DNA of 64,000 nt from Pirellulaceae bacterium (GCA_029243025.1 JAQWSU010000042.1:1-64000), one strand, 5' to 3'. Positions 28,958-38,184 are shown, counted from the stretch's first letter. Notes: generated from the sequence alone by a model not told the origin. Program-made: numbers and translations.

Positions 28958-29744
28958 GCGGGTGAGTTCATGATCGGGCTCTCCCGTCTGCCGATCCAAG
29001 CTCTAGCCCGAAACGCTGTCCCCGTATCGGGAAATTCAAACTCGGCTTCCATGAAGCGCTGAATCCCTCATGCTAGAAGTCGGAGGTTGCTAATCGGTTC
29101 AAGGGCCATCGGTCGAAGCGATGGGCCGAACGGCAGGGCCTGAACGCACTATGGTTCTTTTGGGGGTGTTCACGGTACGGTCTCAATGCCTCGAAGGGGG
29201 GGCGTTAATTCATCGGCTGCCGCCATGCTCTCCCGTCGTAATTCGAAGCGAGAAGTCGTGAATTGATTAGCTGGTTGGGTGAAGCGTCGATTACGAGCTG
29301 ATATGGGCCGCGAGTTGCGCTCCCAAGTGGGGAGTGTCAGGGTAACTCGTAGAGAGCCGCCGAGCCAGCCAAACAGTCGCCTCACGTTGGGGCGGAAAAA
29401 CGGCAAATTCTCGCCAGAAAATGTCACAACAGCGATCTTTCTTCTTTGGTTCTCGCTTGGCTTTAGTCGCAAGCTAGGTTTCAGAGACCCCTATCAAGAC
29501 AAGTCGATTCCGGCTTGGGAAGTGGATCATGAAAAAACCGCTGTGAATCTTTTCGAAGTCGGCGGCGATCAAAGCAAAACGTACGGTTCTAAAAAAAATC
29601 CTTACAATCGTCCTGTTCGAAAAAATCGTTACAATCGTCATATTCCGTTGGCGGTCTAGCGGGACCGGGCGGTCGAGAGAATCTTCTTGGCCGTCGGTTG
29701 ATTCGATGATGCAAAGCTCACAAATTAATTGACAGGCGCAGCAA
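28958..29744. other. Gap of about 0.8 kb without a supported gene
   Basis: Reading frames on both strands are short, Arg-rich and lack a ribosome-binding site. Visible elements are an imperfect hairpin near 29102-29126 (GGGCCATCG with CGATGGGCC, one mismatch) and the 27-bp-period direct repeat at 29593-29639. The right end must hold the promoter of the PEP-CTERM gene at 29745. Confidence 0.5.
29593..29639. repeat. Two 20-bp direct repeats, period 27
   Basis: AAAAAATC, one variable base, then TTACAATCGTC occurs at 29593-29612 and again at 29620-29639, identical but for that one base. The pair lies about 105 bases before the start at 29745, so it could be a regulator site. Confidence 0.7.
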
Positions 29745-30827
29745 ATGATTCGTGTGGTCAGGCGGTTAATAGCAACGCTTTTCTCCTTATGTTTGGGGGC
29801 CAGCGTTTGTGCTTCTCCCTTTTCGCCTGGCATCTATGGGACTTATTATGACGACATCAACATGGATGGCCATATTGAGCCTGGGGAGGCGATCCCTGGA
29901 CTTTCTTTGCAGTTGTATCGTGACGATGGGGATGGTGTTTTCGACCCCAAGGTCGATACTCCGATCGGTGAACCTGTGATTACTGGGGCGATGGGAGAGT
30001 ACGCCTTTCCTGATCTTCCTGATGCGGGTTACTTTGTGCAGCAGTCGCCCACACCCGCTTATCTAGGAAATGTGACGTCGCTGATCCGACCTGCCGAGCC
30101 TAATGTGTTGATTGACGATTTTGCTTCGGGGCCGGATTTGGATGGAAACAACCTGGATCCTGAGGTGACGTTTTCTGGCCCTCACAATCCCCCCGACTCG
30201 CCTTGGAGTGGTACGCGGCAGTTCACGGTGAGCATGCAGGGGGGAGTCGGAAACACTCGGGTGATGGTTAATCCGTTTGGATTGGCGGCCAAGATGGTCT
30301 ATTCGACAGGGGCTGGGGTGACGGGTGAAGCTCGAGTCAGTTATGAATACGTGTCCGACGATGAGGAGGTTGGGATTCTTTCTCCCATCGACTTGACAGA
30401 AGCCGGTAAGCAGACGGGTTTGATGCTCCAAATCGGAATCGACCCGGCTGGCGGCGACGACCTGTTCACGCTACGTTTACTCGGCAACAAGGAGGAGGAG
30501 TATTCCGAGGCTCAATCGACAGTGCCGGTGACCAATGGATACGAAACAGAGTTTGTGTTTGTGGCATTTTCGGATTTCAGTGGTCCGGTGGCACCCACGG
30601 AGGTCTTTGGCGTCGAGTTGGAACTGGGAAATGGTGAGCCATCCGTCGACGCGACGGCTGACGACTTTGGGATTCTGGGACCGAAAATCAGAAATGTCGC
30701 TGTGACGCCGGTTCCTGAGCCAACGGCGCGTGCGATCACCATCATTGGATTGCTGGTCGTGCAGATTTTGCTGCGGAGCCGTAAGCCGCCCGAGACAGAA
30801 ACCCCGGACCCTGACCTACCCTCGTGA
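29745..30827 (+). CDS. PEP-CTERM surface protein with SdrD-B-like domain
   Basis: A protein of 360 residues. A signal peptide (ATLFSLCLGASVCA) is followed at about 27-105 by an SdrD B-like repeat with Asp-rich calcium-binding character (DDINMDGHIEPGEAIPG, YRDDGDGVFDP). A beta-sandwich region follows, and the C-terminus has the sorting signal VPEP, a helix (ITIIGLLVVQILL) and an Arg/Lys stop. After the basic stop there is an unusual Pro/Glu/Thr tail of about 15 residues. PEP-CTERM proteins are processed by an exosortase, which is not encoded in this window. It is probably a surface or secreted protein with no enzymatic motif. Confidence 0.85.
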   Translation: MIRVVRRLIATLFSLCLGASVCASPFSPGIYGTYYDDINMDGHIEPGEAIPGLSLQLYRDDGDGVFDPKVDTPIGEPVITGAMGEYAFPDLPDAGYFVQQSPTPAYLGNVTSLIRPAEPNVLIDDFASGPDLDGNNLDPEVTFSGPHNPPDSPWSGTRQFTVSMQGGVGNTRVMVNPFGLAAKMVYSTGAGVTGEARVSYEYVSDDEEVGILSPIDLTEAGKQTGLMLQIGIDPAGGDDLFTLRLLGNKEEEYSEAQSTVPVTNGYETEFVFVAFSDFSGPVAPTEVFGVELELGNGEPSVDATADDFGILGPKIRNVAVTPVPEPTARAITIIGLLVVQILLRSRKPPETETPDPDLPS

Positions 30828-30952
30828 TCTGCGGTTCACAGTGGGTTGATCCGCAGAAATCTCTCGCCTTCTTCTTCTTTTCGTTGGCAGCCGTTTCCCC
30901 TCAGAGCTTGGAAACGGGTAAACTCAGCAGCGGAGCTGGGCGATAAGGAAGA

Positions 30953-32065
30953 ATGATGCAAGCAAAAGCAGGTCGAGGACGAATTCCGATCAAGTTATTG
31001 GTACTCGTGGGTGTGGTGCTCGCGATGTTGGCAGCTTTGTTCTTGTTGCGAGAACGCTTGTCGCTCGATTATGTCGCGCAACAGGAGCAGGCACTGCGAG
31101 AATTTCGGCAAGCCTATCCCTGGTTCGTGTATGTGCTTGCCTTCGCACTCTATGTGACCGTCACGGGATTGTCGCTTCCGGGTGCGACCGTTTTAACGCT
31201 GGTCTATGCCTGGTTTTTTGGCTTTGTTCCTGCGCTGGTGCTTGTCAGTTTCGCTTCTACGATGGGAGCCACCCTGGCTTTTCTGTTGAGTCGGTACTTA
31301 TTTCGGGACGCGATTCAGCATCGGTTTGGCGATCGTTTGAAGTCCTTTAATGAGGCTTTGGATCGGGAGGGAGCGTTTTATCTGTTTACGCTCCGCCTGA
31401 TTCCGGCTGTTCCGTTTTTCGTCATTAATGCGGTAATGGGTTTGACGAATTTACGCGCGCGAACGTTTTGGTGGGTGAGCCAAGTTGGCATGTTGGCGGG
31501 CACTTGTGTTTATGTTTATGCGGGTGCATCGATTCCCCGTTTGGAACAACTTGCCGATCCATCTCAGTTGCGAGCGGCGGATTTGATCGATCCAGAATCG
31601 TTCATTCAACGCGTGAGGGCAACTTCCAGCGATCCGGCCGGCCAACCACTTCGCCGTTCTTTCTCGCCTGCTCAACTAAGTTGGTTGGATGAATTGGTTC
31701 GAGCGCAGAAGCCCCTTACTCTCCAACAACAAGAGCGGTTGGTGGTTGTGCTCAACTCCGCGATTGCAAAACCGGATTTTGCTCTTCAGCCCGGCTGGGC
31801 GGCCCTTTTTGAGGGAAGCGACCGCGAGAAAGATGGCAGCGATCGGGACAGGGAGAAACAATTAACTCGAATCAACCGGATGCTGTTGGTGCGTGCCTTT
31901 CCGCAATCCATTAAAACTCCAGGGCGACTTGTGAGTCCGAACTTATTGGTCGCCTTTTGCTTGTTGGGGTTATTTCCCATCGTCGCTAAGCGTTTGATGC
32001 AGCGAGTGAGGCGGCCGAGAAAAGACGAATCGAACGCCTCACGTGTATCGGTCGATACGGCCTGA
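30953..32065 (+). CDS. TVP38/TMEM64 (DedA/SNARE-associated) membrane protein
   Basis: The protein has 370 residues and begins with two ATG codons in a row; the second is better spaced from AAGGA. Membrane helices lie at about 15-33, 58-80, 86-120, 150-180, 185-205 and 325-345. The family block LRLIPAVPFFVINAVMG and the GATVLTLVYAWFFG loop are clear. Such proteins are thought to act as lipid scramblases or transporters. An insert of roughly 130 residues between the domain and the last helix is longer than in typical members. The gene ends 31 bases from the convergent kinase gene. Confidence 0.9.
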   Translation: MMQAKAGRGRIPIKLLVLVGVVLAMLAALFLLRERLSLDYVAQQEQALREFRQAYPWFVYVLAFALYVTVTGLSLPGATVLTLVYAWFFGFVPALVLVSFASTMGATLAFLLSRYLFRDAIQHRFGDRLKSFNEALDREGAFYLFTLRLIPAVPFFVINAVMGLTNLRARTFWWVSQVGMLAGTCVYVYAGASIPRLEQLADPSQLRAADLIDPESFIQRVRATSSDPAGQPLRRSFSPAQLSWLDELVRAQKPLTLQQQERLVVVLNSAIAKPDFALQPGWAALFEGSDREKDGSDRDREKQLTRINRMLLVRAFPQSIKTPGRLVSPNLLVAFCLLGLFPIVAKRLMQRVRRPRKDESNASRVSVDTA

Positions 32066-32096
32066 AGCGGTTCAATCGATTCCGCTCAAAAATCGG

Positions 32097-33497
32097 CTAC
32101 TGGACGAATTCCATAAATAGAAAAGTGATGAGGCCACCGGCGACGAAAGCGATCGGGATGGCGATCGCCAACGCTTTGATAATGCTGGCCGTCACATCCG
32201 TTTTCTTTTCGCGGATGGGGGCCGGGGGTGGCATGGGCACCACCAATTGGTCAGAGGGTCCGAGCGTATCCTGTCCCGATACGCCATCGGTACTCTGCGA
32301 CGTTCCGCTTAGCTCTTCCGAGCCGGTGGGGCCGCCACCGTCCTGGCTATCCTCTGCCACATCACGGGCCAATTCACTTAAGTCTTCGACCGTTTCTTCA
32401 CGCCCGCTCGGTACGGGCGGAGGTTGCCAGGGCGACTTGGTCATCGTGGGGTGGGGAAGCGGAGCAACCGCGTCGGCCCATGGTTCCAATCGCTGCACGA
32501 CGTCTCGTGCCGTGCCCAAACGTTGCGTTGGATCTTTTTCCATCATGTCGGCGATTAAATCGACAAACTCATCACTAATATCTGGATTAAATTTGCGTGG
32601 GTGCCAGGGTGTTTCCTCGCAGTGTCGACGCGCTTTGTCGCGTGTCGTTCCCCCCGGAAAGGGAACTTTGCCGGTGATTGCATAGTAGAGCGTGCATCCG
32701 AGCGAATAGATGTCGCTGACGGGGGCGACGTCGAGAGGTGTTGTGATTTTCTCGGGCGCCAAATAGTCGGCCGTCCCCACAATTTTTCCCGCTCGTGGGT
32801 CGTTTTGCCCCTCGTCCAGAAATCCGGCTAAACCGAGGTCTGATACCTTGACGGCGCCCTCGGGGGTGACCAGGAGGTTGCCCGGTTTGACGTCCCGGTG
32901 AATCAATCCTTGCGAATGGGCATATTCGATTCCCAAGGCGGCTTGCGTGATGACCGAAGCTCCTTGTTTCATCGTCAGCGGTCCGCGCGAGCGGACGAGC
33001 CGACGCAGATCGGTTCCGGGTACATATTCGGTGACAAGGAAATAGACGTTTCCATCGTGTCCCGCATCATAGGCGCGGACCAAGTTTCGATGGTCTAGTT
33101 TGGCTTGGGTTTGAATCTCTCGTTTGAAGTTGGCAATGGAATCGTTGGTTGACTTGCTTTGGGGCAAGACCTTGATGGCCACCTTTCGTTCCATCATTTG
33201 ATGAAGGGCCACGAAAACTTGCCCCATGCCCCCCTGCCCCAAAAAATCGACGATCACATAGGGGCCCAGATTGAGTCGGGTATTGCCCTGCCGCAATTGT
33301 GCAGCTTGATAGGGAGTGAGGATCCCCATCTTGGTCAGTTCGTCGGCCAGACGTTCATCGCCCACTTCCACCGCAGGTAGCGCACTCAGTCCGCCCGACT
33401 CACGCACTCGGTTGATCGCGTCGTCGACCTGTGCTTGAGAGACTTGTCCGCTCAAAAGGGCTGAGCGAACAAAGGGTGACTGTTTCGAAACGACCAC
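32097..33497 (-). CDS. Membrane-anchored Ser/Thr protein kinase
   Basis: A protein of 466 residues from a GTG start (no good ATG is available). Residues 1-78 are a helical module (LTKMGILTPYQAAQLRQG). The Hanks-type kinase domain spans about 79-345 with the glycine loop GQGGMGQV, Lys in VAIKV, HRDVKPGN, DLG in place of DFG, and the APE motif (YLAPEK). A Pro/Gly/Ser-rich linker and one membrane helix at the extreme C-terminus (IAIPIAFVAGGLITFLF) follow. All catalytic residues are present. The tail anchor with almost nothing outside suggests cytoplasmic signalling at the membrane. It lies 144 bases downstream of the RluA-type gene. Confidence 0.93.
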   Translation of the reverse strand: MVVSKQSPFVRSALLSGQVSQAQVDDAINRVRESGGLSALPAVEVGDERLADELTKMGILTPYQAAQLRQGNTRLNLGPYVIVDFLGQGGMGQVFVALHQMMERKVAIKVLPQSKSTNDSIANFKREIQTQAKLDHRNLVRAYDAGHDGNVYFLVTEYVPGTDLRRLVRSRGPLTMKQGASVITQAALGIEYAHSQGLIHRDVKPGNLLVTPEGAVKVSDLGLAGFLDEGQNDPRAGKIVGTADYLAPEKITTPLDVAPVSDIYSLGCTLYYAITGKVPFPGGTTRDKARRHCEETPWHPRKFNPDISDEFVDLIADMMEKDPTQRLGTARDVVQRLEPWADAVAPLPHPTMTKSPWQPPPVPSGREETVEDLSELARDVAEDSQDGGGPTGSEELSGTSQSTDGVSGQDTLGPSDQLVVPMPPPAPIREKKTDVTASIIKALAIAIPIAFVAGGLITFLFMEFVQ

Positions 33498-33641
33498 CTT
33501 ACTTGATACTTTCGTGCGAATTTCGATTGCTCAGGGAAACGCTCAGAGGGAGACAGAACTGACCCCTGTCTTGCCGACAGTGTACCATTTTCTCAGAAGA
33601 TCAACAGTTTTATTCACCTTGCTGGCCCGAAACGCCTCGCT

Positions 33642-34370
33642 TCACTGTTCGCCTTGCTGGATCACTTGACGCGGCCAATAACTGGGCAGCGGCGCTTGCA
33701 ACGCTAATTCGGTTTTTTGCACCGGATGCTCCAGCATCAAGGCCCGTGAATGCAGGGCAATTCCGGCGGGAAATTTTGCCGAACTCCCATATTTTCGGTC
33801 ACCCACGATCGGCCGTTCAACGGCTGCCAGTTGAACGCGAATCTGATGTTTACGACCCGTAATCAATTCAATTTCCAGCAATGATCGGCTTTTTAGATTT
33901 GCCACGGTGGTGTAGCAAAGTCGTGCTTCTTGAGCGTCCGGGTTTCGCGGTGAGGCGATCAGGACCTTACGGTGTCGTTCGTGGCGCTTGAGCCAGTGCT
34001 GTAGCTCGCCTTGGGGAGGATCAATTGGCTTTTCGATCAAAGCCCAGTACTTTTTCTGGACGGATCGTTCGCGGAATTGGTCGCAGAGCCGGCTGGCTGC
34101 TTTGGAGGTTTTGGCAAACAGGACAATTCCCGTCACGGGAGCATCGAGACGGCTGACAACACCCAGGTAGACATTGCCCGGTTTGTTGTATTTTTTTTTC
34201 AAATATGCCTTCGTTAGATCAACCAAGCTGACTTTATCCGCTGGAACTCCCATGGTTGGCAGCGGCGCGGGCTTGTCGATTGCGATCAGGTGATTATCTT
34301 CGTAGAGAACGCGAAGTGCGTCTGATTCCATTTTTATTACCGCGGATGTCTGGAAGCCGGGAACAGGCAA
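33642..34370 (-). CDS. RluA-family pseudouridine synthase
   Basis: A protein of 242 residues. The catalytic block is VSRLDAPVTGIVLFAKT with the Asp of the RLD motif, and the conserved ITGRKHQIRVQLA follows. There is no S4 domain, which fits RluA/TruC-like members rather than RluC/D. The TTG at 34370 is favoured as start because GGAGG sits five bases upstream; the first ATG (34331) has no such site. The enzyme isomerises uridine to pseudouridine in rRNA or tRNA, and the target cannot be told. Only 36 bases separate it from divergent maf. Confidence 0.92.
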   Translation of the reverse strand: MPVPGFQTSAVIKMESDALRVLYEDNHLIAIDKPAPLPTMGVPADKVSLVDLTKAYLKKKYNKPGNVYLGVVSRLDAPVTGIVLFAKTSKAASRLCDQFRERSVQKKYWALIEKPIDPPQGELQHWLKRHERHRKVLIASPRNPDAQEARLCYTTVANLKSRSLLEIELITGRKHQIRVQLAAVERPIVGDRKYGSSAKFPAGIALHSRALMLEHPVQKTELALQAPLPSYWPRQVIQQGEQ

Positions 34371-34406
34371 CTATACCTCCGAACCCAGTTCGTCGACAGG
34401 GACCAA

Positions 34407-34997
34407 ATGTCTGCTATGAAGCTAATCCTTGCAAGTCAATCAGAGCGTCGTCGAGATTTGCTATCTGCTGCTGCCTATGAATTCGAGATCATTTTGCCTC
34501 ACGAGAATGCGGAATGTGGCATCTGTAGTCGTGAAACGCCACCCGAGTTGGTGGGGCGTCTGGCCTATCAAAAGGCGATGGACGTTGCCGAAAGGGTCCG
34601 CGAACCGTCCGTGGTGATCGGTTGCGATACGGTTGCTGAGTGCCAGGGGCAGATTATGGGAAAGCCCGTCGATCGGAAGCACGCCTACAAAATGCTTTCC
34701 TTGATGTCGGGACGAGTCCACCACGTCTACAGTGGACTCTGCCTCTGGCGACGACCGGATGATCGATTTTTGATTGAAGTAGATGTGACTAAGTTACAGA
34801 TGGAACCGTTGATCGAAAGTCAGCTCGAAGCTTACCTGGACACCGACGCTTGGCAGGGAAAGGCAGGTGCTTTGGGATTCCAAGATGGTCCCGACTGGCT
34901 GACGCTCTTGGACGGTAGCGCATCGAATGTGGTCGGTCTTCCCATGGAACTGTTGGAACGCATGATGGTGCAAATGAAAAAAGAGCCCCAAGACTAA
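34407..34997 (+). CDS. maf: Maf-family nucleotide pyrophosphatase
   Basis: A protein of 196 residues with the Maf signature near the N-terminus (KLILASQSERRRDLL), the conserved GCDTVAECQGQIMGKP region and the MLSLMSGRVHHVYSG block. Maf proteins hydrolyse modified or canonical nucleoside triphosphates such as dTTP and UTP and help keep the pool clean. A second in-frame ATG three codons in is an alternative start. It is divergent from the pseudouridine synthase and 42 bases upstream of the DUF2905 gene, probably co-transcribed with it. Confidence 0.93.
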   Translation: MSAMKLILASQSERRRDLLSAAAYEFEIILPHENAECGICSRETPPELVGRLAYQKAMDVAERVREPSVVIGCDTVAECQGQIMGKPVDRKHAYKMLSLMSGRVHHVYSGLCLWRRPDDRFLIEVDVTKLQMEPLIESQLEAYLDTDAWQGKAGALGFQDGPDWLTLLDGSASNVVGLPMELLERMMVQMKKEPQD

Positions 34998-35039
34998 AAC
35001 TTTTTGACTTGGATTTACTGAATGAAAGGTCGCATCAAG

Positions 35040-35258
35040 ATGAATCACCCGGGGTGGTTGCTTATCGTGCTGGGACTTGTAATTGTTCTGGTTGGAGCTT
35101 GTTGGTTGGCAATGAATCAATGGACTTGGTTTGGCAAGCTTCCCGGTGATCTGGTGATTATAGGTGAAAATTCCCGCCTCTACTTTCCAATCACTACTTG
35201 CCTGATCGTCAGCACTTTGTTGACATTGGGAATGTGGATTCTGAGCCGCTGGCGATGA
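35040..35258 (+). CDS. DUF2905 small membrane protein
   Basis: A protein of 72 residues with two membrane helices (about 4-25 and 48-68) and the family hallmark WFGKLPGDLVIIGENSRLYF between them, followed by PITTCLIVST. The ATG at 35040 is chosen because GAAAGG lies ten bases upstream and the resulting N-terminus matches the family; an in-frame ATG at 35022 would add six residues. The function of DUF2905 is unknown. Confidence 0.88.
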   Translation: MNHPGWLLIVLGLVIVLVGACWLAMNQWTWFGKLPGDLVIIGENSRLYFPITTCLIVSTLLTLGMWILSRWR

Positions 35259-35741
35259 TTGAGTTGAAAGTGATGCAACTCCGCAGCGTCCAATCGGTGA
35301 AACGAGTCGAAGACGATAAGTTATCGATTATGCAGGACAAGTGCGGCGATTGGGTTGCCGTTGGATGACGCTGATAGGTTTTGTACATCCTGCGGCATCG
35401 AGCAGAACAAACAGTTGCCGTCAGTAAAGCAGACCAAGACCGATCGCAAGCGATGAGTATCGAAGTTGCGGCAGTACGGTTGAGACGGAGGTGGGACAGC
35501 GTAGCTTTAGCGGTCCGTTTTGTGGATCTACCGCTACAACGCGTAGGTAGGTCTATCACTTTTCGGTGAATGGAAAGACAGGCAACGCGACCGGCGTGGC
35601 TCCCGTGTCCAAATGGAAGCTTGTGGCCGCGTTGGCGGTCGCAAGCTTCGTGTTGGTAGCATTGCTCGTGATCGGTTTTACCACGCACTCGAAGCTTAAG
35701 CTGGGTTGCCCGCGGCTAAGCGTTGAGTTCGTTCTTGCGAC
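35259..35741. other. Gap between convergent genes, with one doubtful small membrane-peptide ORF
   Basis: Nothing here is securely coding. A 63-codon plus-strand frame at 35566-35757 contains a well-formed hydrophobic helix (LVAALAVASFVLVALLVIG), but it has only a weak ribosome site and runs into the 3' end of the convergent PEP-CTERM gene. The 15-bp-stem hairpin at 35616-35649 falls inside it. A 159-codon minus-strand frame is His/Arg/Ser-rich noise. Confidence 0.4.
35616..35649. other. Hairpin with 15-bp stem and 4-base loop
   Basis: GAAGCTTGTGGCCGC at 35616-35630 pairs with GCGGTCGCAAGCTTC at 35635-35649 around GTTG, with two G-U pairs on the plus strand. No U tract follows on either side, so it is not a standard terminator. 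Another AAGCTT palindrome lies at 35692-35701. Confidence 0.7.
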
Positions 35742-37061
35742 TTATTTTTTTCGATAGTGAAAAATCATCATGGCGATCCCGGCCATGATGAGCCCGCAAG
35801 TGGAGGGTTCCGGAACGGTCGCTGCAGTTGCCGGCAGTGGCCCAATTTCGAAACCACCGTCTTGAAAAGCCATCACGAAATCTGAGGAGTCGAATTCAGC
35901 GTCTCCATTCCAATCGCCAGTCCCCCAGCCCGAGTTCATGGGGACGCCATCTTCGTATTCACCGGCTTGAAAGGCGAACACGAAGTCTGAACTTGTGAAT
36001 TCACCGTCGAGATTTGCATCGCCAAACCAGGTGTGTTTTAGATCTTTTACCCAGACTTGATAATCTGCTAGATCGATGTCTCCATCCTTATTCAGATCAA
36101 AACGGGCGTCCTGTCCGGCCGCTCGAATCTCCTGCGAAAGCAGGTCGATATCCAGAGCTGTCAGTGCGTTATCCCCATTAAAGTCACCTGGAAGACCGGC
36201 CGGTCCTTTGGTTTCGATGGCAAGATTGTCGAAGATGGCAAATGCGAATTCTGGCACCGGAGCCACCGATGAGAAAATATCGGCCATCATCAGGGCTACC
36301 CCGCCCTCCAAAACGACCTCCTCCCCAATGGTGGCATCGATCGTTCCGATGCTCAGCCCATCAATCGAAAAGTTCGCTGTACCCTCGTCGGTGTCCACTT
36401 CTGCCACAAACGTGTGCCAGCCATAACCGAGTGCGCCATCCGGTGCGAATCCATCCTCGTTGGGCGGATCAAAAACGTCATCATTTAATTGCTCAGCTGG
36501 AACGTCCATTCCCTCGAACGTGTCAACCAGGTCGGGATTTGTATGATCCAGGCTTTCAAGGTCGTACTGGCCACTTTCAATCAATTGTAAATTGGCGTCC
36601 TTGAAGAGCCGATAGTCTGTTCCGGAATCTCCATCGGTGTCCCCGAGTAACCCGGCCCCATTGAAAACGGTGTCGGTATCGGTGTCATATCCCACAAACA
36701 GCCCGCCGAATTCGGTCGTGCCCACTTTGGCGATGTCTGCGTAGTAATTGAGCCAGATATCGACGGCCACCGTATATTGCCCCGTCAAGAGTAGGTCGTT
36801 CGGTGAGGCAGCGATTGCCGAAGCGACGCCGGACTCAATATTGGCAGCCATTCGGATTCCGCGTGTGTCGTCGCCACCGCTCGGTGGCTTCGGGATTCCG
36901 TAGATACTGTAGTCAAAGTTGAATTCAGCGATCGCATCCGGATCTTGAAAGACAGTCCAGGCATTTTCATCATTCATGTCCACCAACGTACGAACTTGTG
37001 CCTCGGCGGATGAAAGGAACATTGCCGAAACGACACAGCTGAAAATCATTACGCGTTTCAT
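35742..37061 (-). CDS. PEP-CTERM protein with dockerin-like calcium repeats
   Basis: The start is the ATG at 37061, which yields a proper signal peptide (VMIFSCVVSAMFLSSAEA); the longer in-frame extension is disfavoured. The protein has 439 residues. A beta-rich lectin/LamG-like domain fills about 20-290. Asp-rich dockerin/EF-hand type repeats follow (GDFNGDNALTALDIDLL, FDLNKDGDIDLADY, GDANLDGEFTSSDF, GDWNGDAEFDSSDF). The C-terminus is the sorting signal VPEPSTCGLIMAGIAMM plus basic residues. It is probably an exosortase-processed surface protein that binds calcium. Divergent from another PEP-CTERM gene. Confidence 0.87.
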   Translation of the reverse strand: MKRVMIFSCVVSAMFLSSAEAQVRTLVDMNDENAWTVFQDPDAIAEFNFDYSIYGIPKPPSGGDDTRGIRMAANIESGVASAIAASPNDLLLTGQYTVAVDIWLNYYADIAKVGTTEFGGLFVGYDTDTDTVFNGAGLLGDTDGDSGTDYRLFKDANLQLIESGQYDLESLDHTNPDLVDTFEGMDVPAEQLNDDVFDPPNEDGFAPDGALGYGWHTFVAEVDTDEGTANFSIDGLSIGTIDATIGEEVVLEGGVALMMADIFSSVAPVPEFAFAIFDNLAIETKGPAGLPGDFNGDNALTALDIDLLSQEIRAAGQDARFDLNKDGDIDLADYQVWVKDLKHTWFGDANLDGEFTSSDFVFAFQAGEYEDGVPMNSGWGTGDWNGDAEFDSSDFVMAFQDGGFEIGPLPATAATVPEPSTCGLIMAGIAMMIFHYRKK

Positions 37062-37440
37062 TAGAATTTGACTCCGTAAGCTGCCAGTCGTCTCGTAGGT
37101 CGTCGTCCCTACCGAACATGATTGGCAATCGCTGACGGTGACGAACCGGCTGCAGTGTGCACTACCAGAATGCCACGATGCGATTGCCGAATGGGAGCTC
37201 TGATTGTATCGCCGGCATTTGTGGCGCGAACGGATATTCCGATTGTTTGACAAAAGATCATTCATTTCGACAAGCTTTATTGTCAGCTGTTTACATCGCT
37301 AAACCAAATCCTATGAGGTGGGTGCACTTTTGCAGAATAAACGGATAATTCTTGGGAAACATTTCTGTCGCTGCTTATAGTGGATGGGTGATAGGCGTAG
37401 AAACAGGAATCCCAAACCAACGCTTGATGAGTGTGCTTCC
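37062..37440. other. Divergent promoter region between two PEP-CTERM genes
   Basis: This stretch of 379 bases has no gene. It contains the plus-strand promoter candidate at 37352-37381, and on the minus strand GGAG about 13 bases before the left gene. I could not select a promoter for the left gene. Confidence 0.5.
37352..37381 (+). promoter_or_regulatory. Candidate promoter of the right PEP-CTERM gene
   Basis: TTGGGA, an 18-base spacer and TATAGT (five of six consensus positions), about 60 bases before the start codon. Confidence 0.35.
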
Positions 37441-38130
37441 ATGACTTTTCTCATGAAATATGCAAACCTGCTCTTATTCGTAGCGTTGCTGGCTAGTCCA
37501 ATTCAGTCGCAGGCCGCAATCGCGATATCCGAATTGATTGAGAGCGGGGGATCCGTCGTTTCGGGCGACAAAAAGTTTGACGAATTCAGCTTTTCGTCGA
37601 CCGGTGATATGCCACCGGCCTCGGAGGTTGGAGTTGACCCGATCACGGACTTCTATGGGGATTATGGAATACGTCTCTTTGGTGCCTTCATAGACCATCC
37701 TGGGGGTGGCGCTTCTCAGATGAATGTTGGGTATCGTGTGACGACACTCGATCCGGAGATGCAAATCTCCGGTAGTCTTTTGCAAGGTAACCCAACGGCG
37801 ATTCGCTCGGGATCAGTGGTAATCACCTCGACGATGAGTGGAAAAGGTGAACTTGAAATCTTTGATCAAATTCCCGGTTCGACAAAGGCGGCAGACGAGA
37901 TAACCTTTGATTCGTCGGTGTCTGAGTTGGACGTCGCCGTGCAATTGGTTGGTGATGCGACGGGAGATCCTTCCGCGATCACGGTTTCCTTTATTGATCA
38001 GACGTTTTCTCAATCCGTCGTGCCAGAACCCGCCTCGGTCGCCGTTTGGCTCGGGATGGCGTTTCTGGTGTGTGTCGTTCCCGCCTTGTGGCGACGACCG
38101 CAGTTGCTGATGCTCAAGATTCGAAAGTGA
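37441..38130 (+). CDS. Small PEP-CTERM surface protein
   Basis: The start is taken at the ATG at 37441 (another in-frame ATG is at 37453), giving about 229 residues. A signal peptide (LLLFVALLASPIQSQAA) is followed by a beta-rich domain of no known family. The C-terminal sorting signal is VVPEPASVAVWLGMAFLV with basic residues after the helix. An intrinsic terminator follows the stop codon by 25 bases. The gene is single and divergent from the dockerin-type PEP-CTERM gene, and both may share control. Confidence 0.83.
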   Translation: MTFLMKYANLLLFVALLASPIQSQAAIAISELIESGGSVVSGDKKFDEFSFSSTGDMPPASEVGVDPITDFYGDYGIRLFGAFIDHPGGGASQMNVGYRVTTLDPEMQISGSLLQGNPTAIRSGSVVITSTMSGKGELEIFDQIPGSTKAADEITFDSSVSELDVAVQLVGDATGDPSAITVSFIDQTFSQSVVPEPASVAVWLGMAFLVCVVPALWRRPQLLMLKIRK

Positions 38131-38155
38131 CGGTTAGTCGTCATCAGCAATCAAG

Positions 38156-38184
38156 AAACGCCCGATTTTCGTTGGGCGTTTTTT
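38156..38184 (+). terminator. Intrinsic terminator of the small PEP-CTERM gene
   Basis: AAACGCCC and GGGCGTTT form an 8-bp stem around a 10-base loop and end in six T. Confidence 0.9.

Noticed and set aside
29279-29659. 126-codon plus-strand frame
   Set aside because: Arg/Asn-rich, no ribosome site, no family character; its end merely reads the direct repeats.
35209-35688. 159-codon minus-strand frame
   Set aside because: His/Arg/Cys-rich random composition, overlaps the end of the DUF2905 gene and has no start signal.
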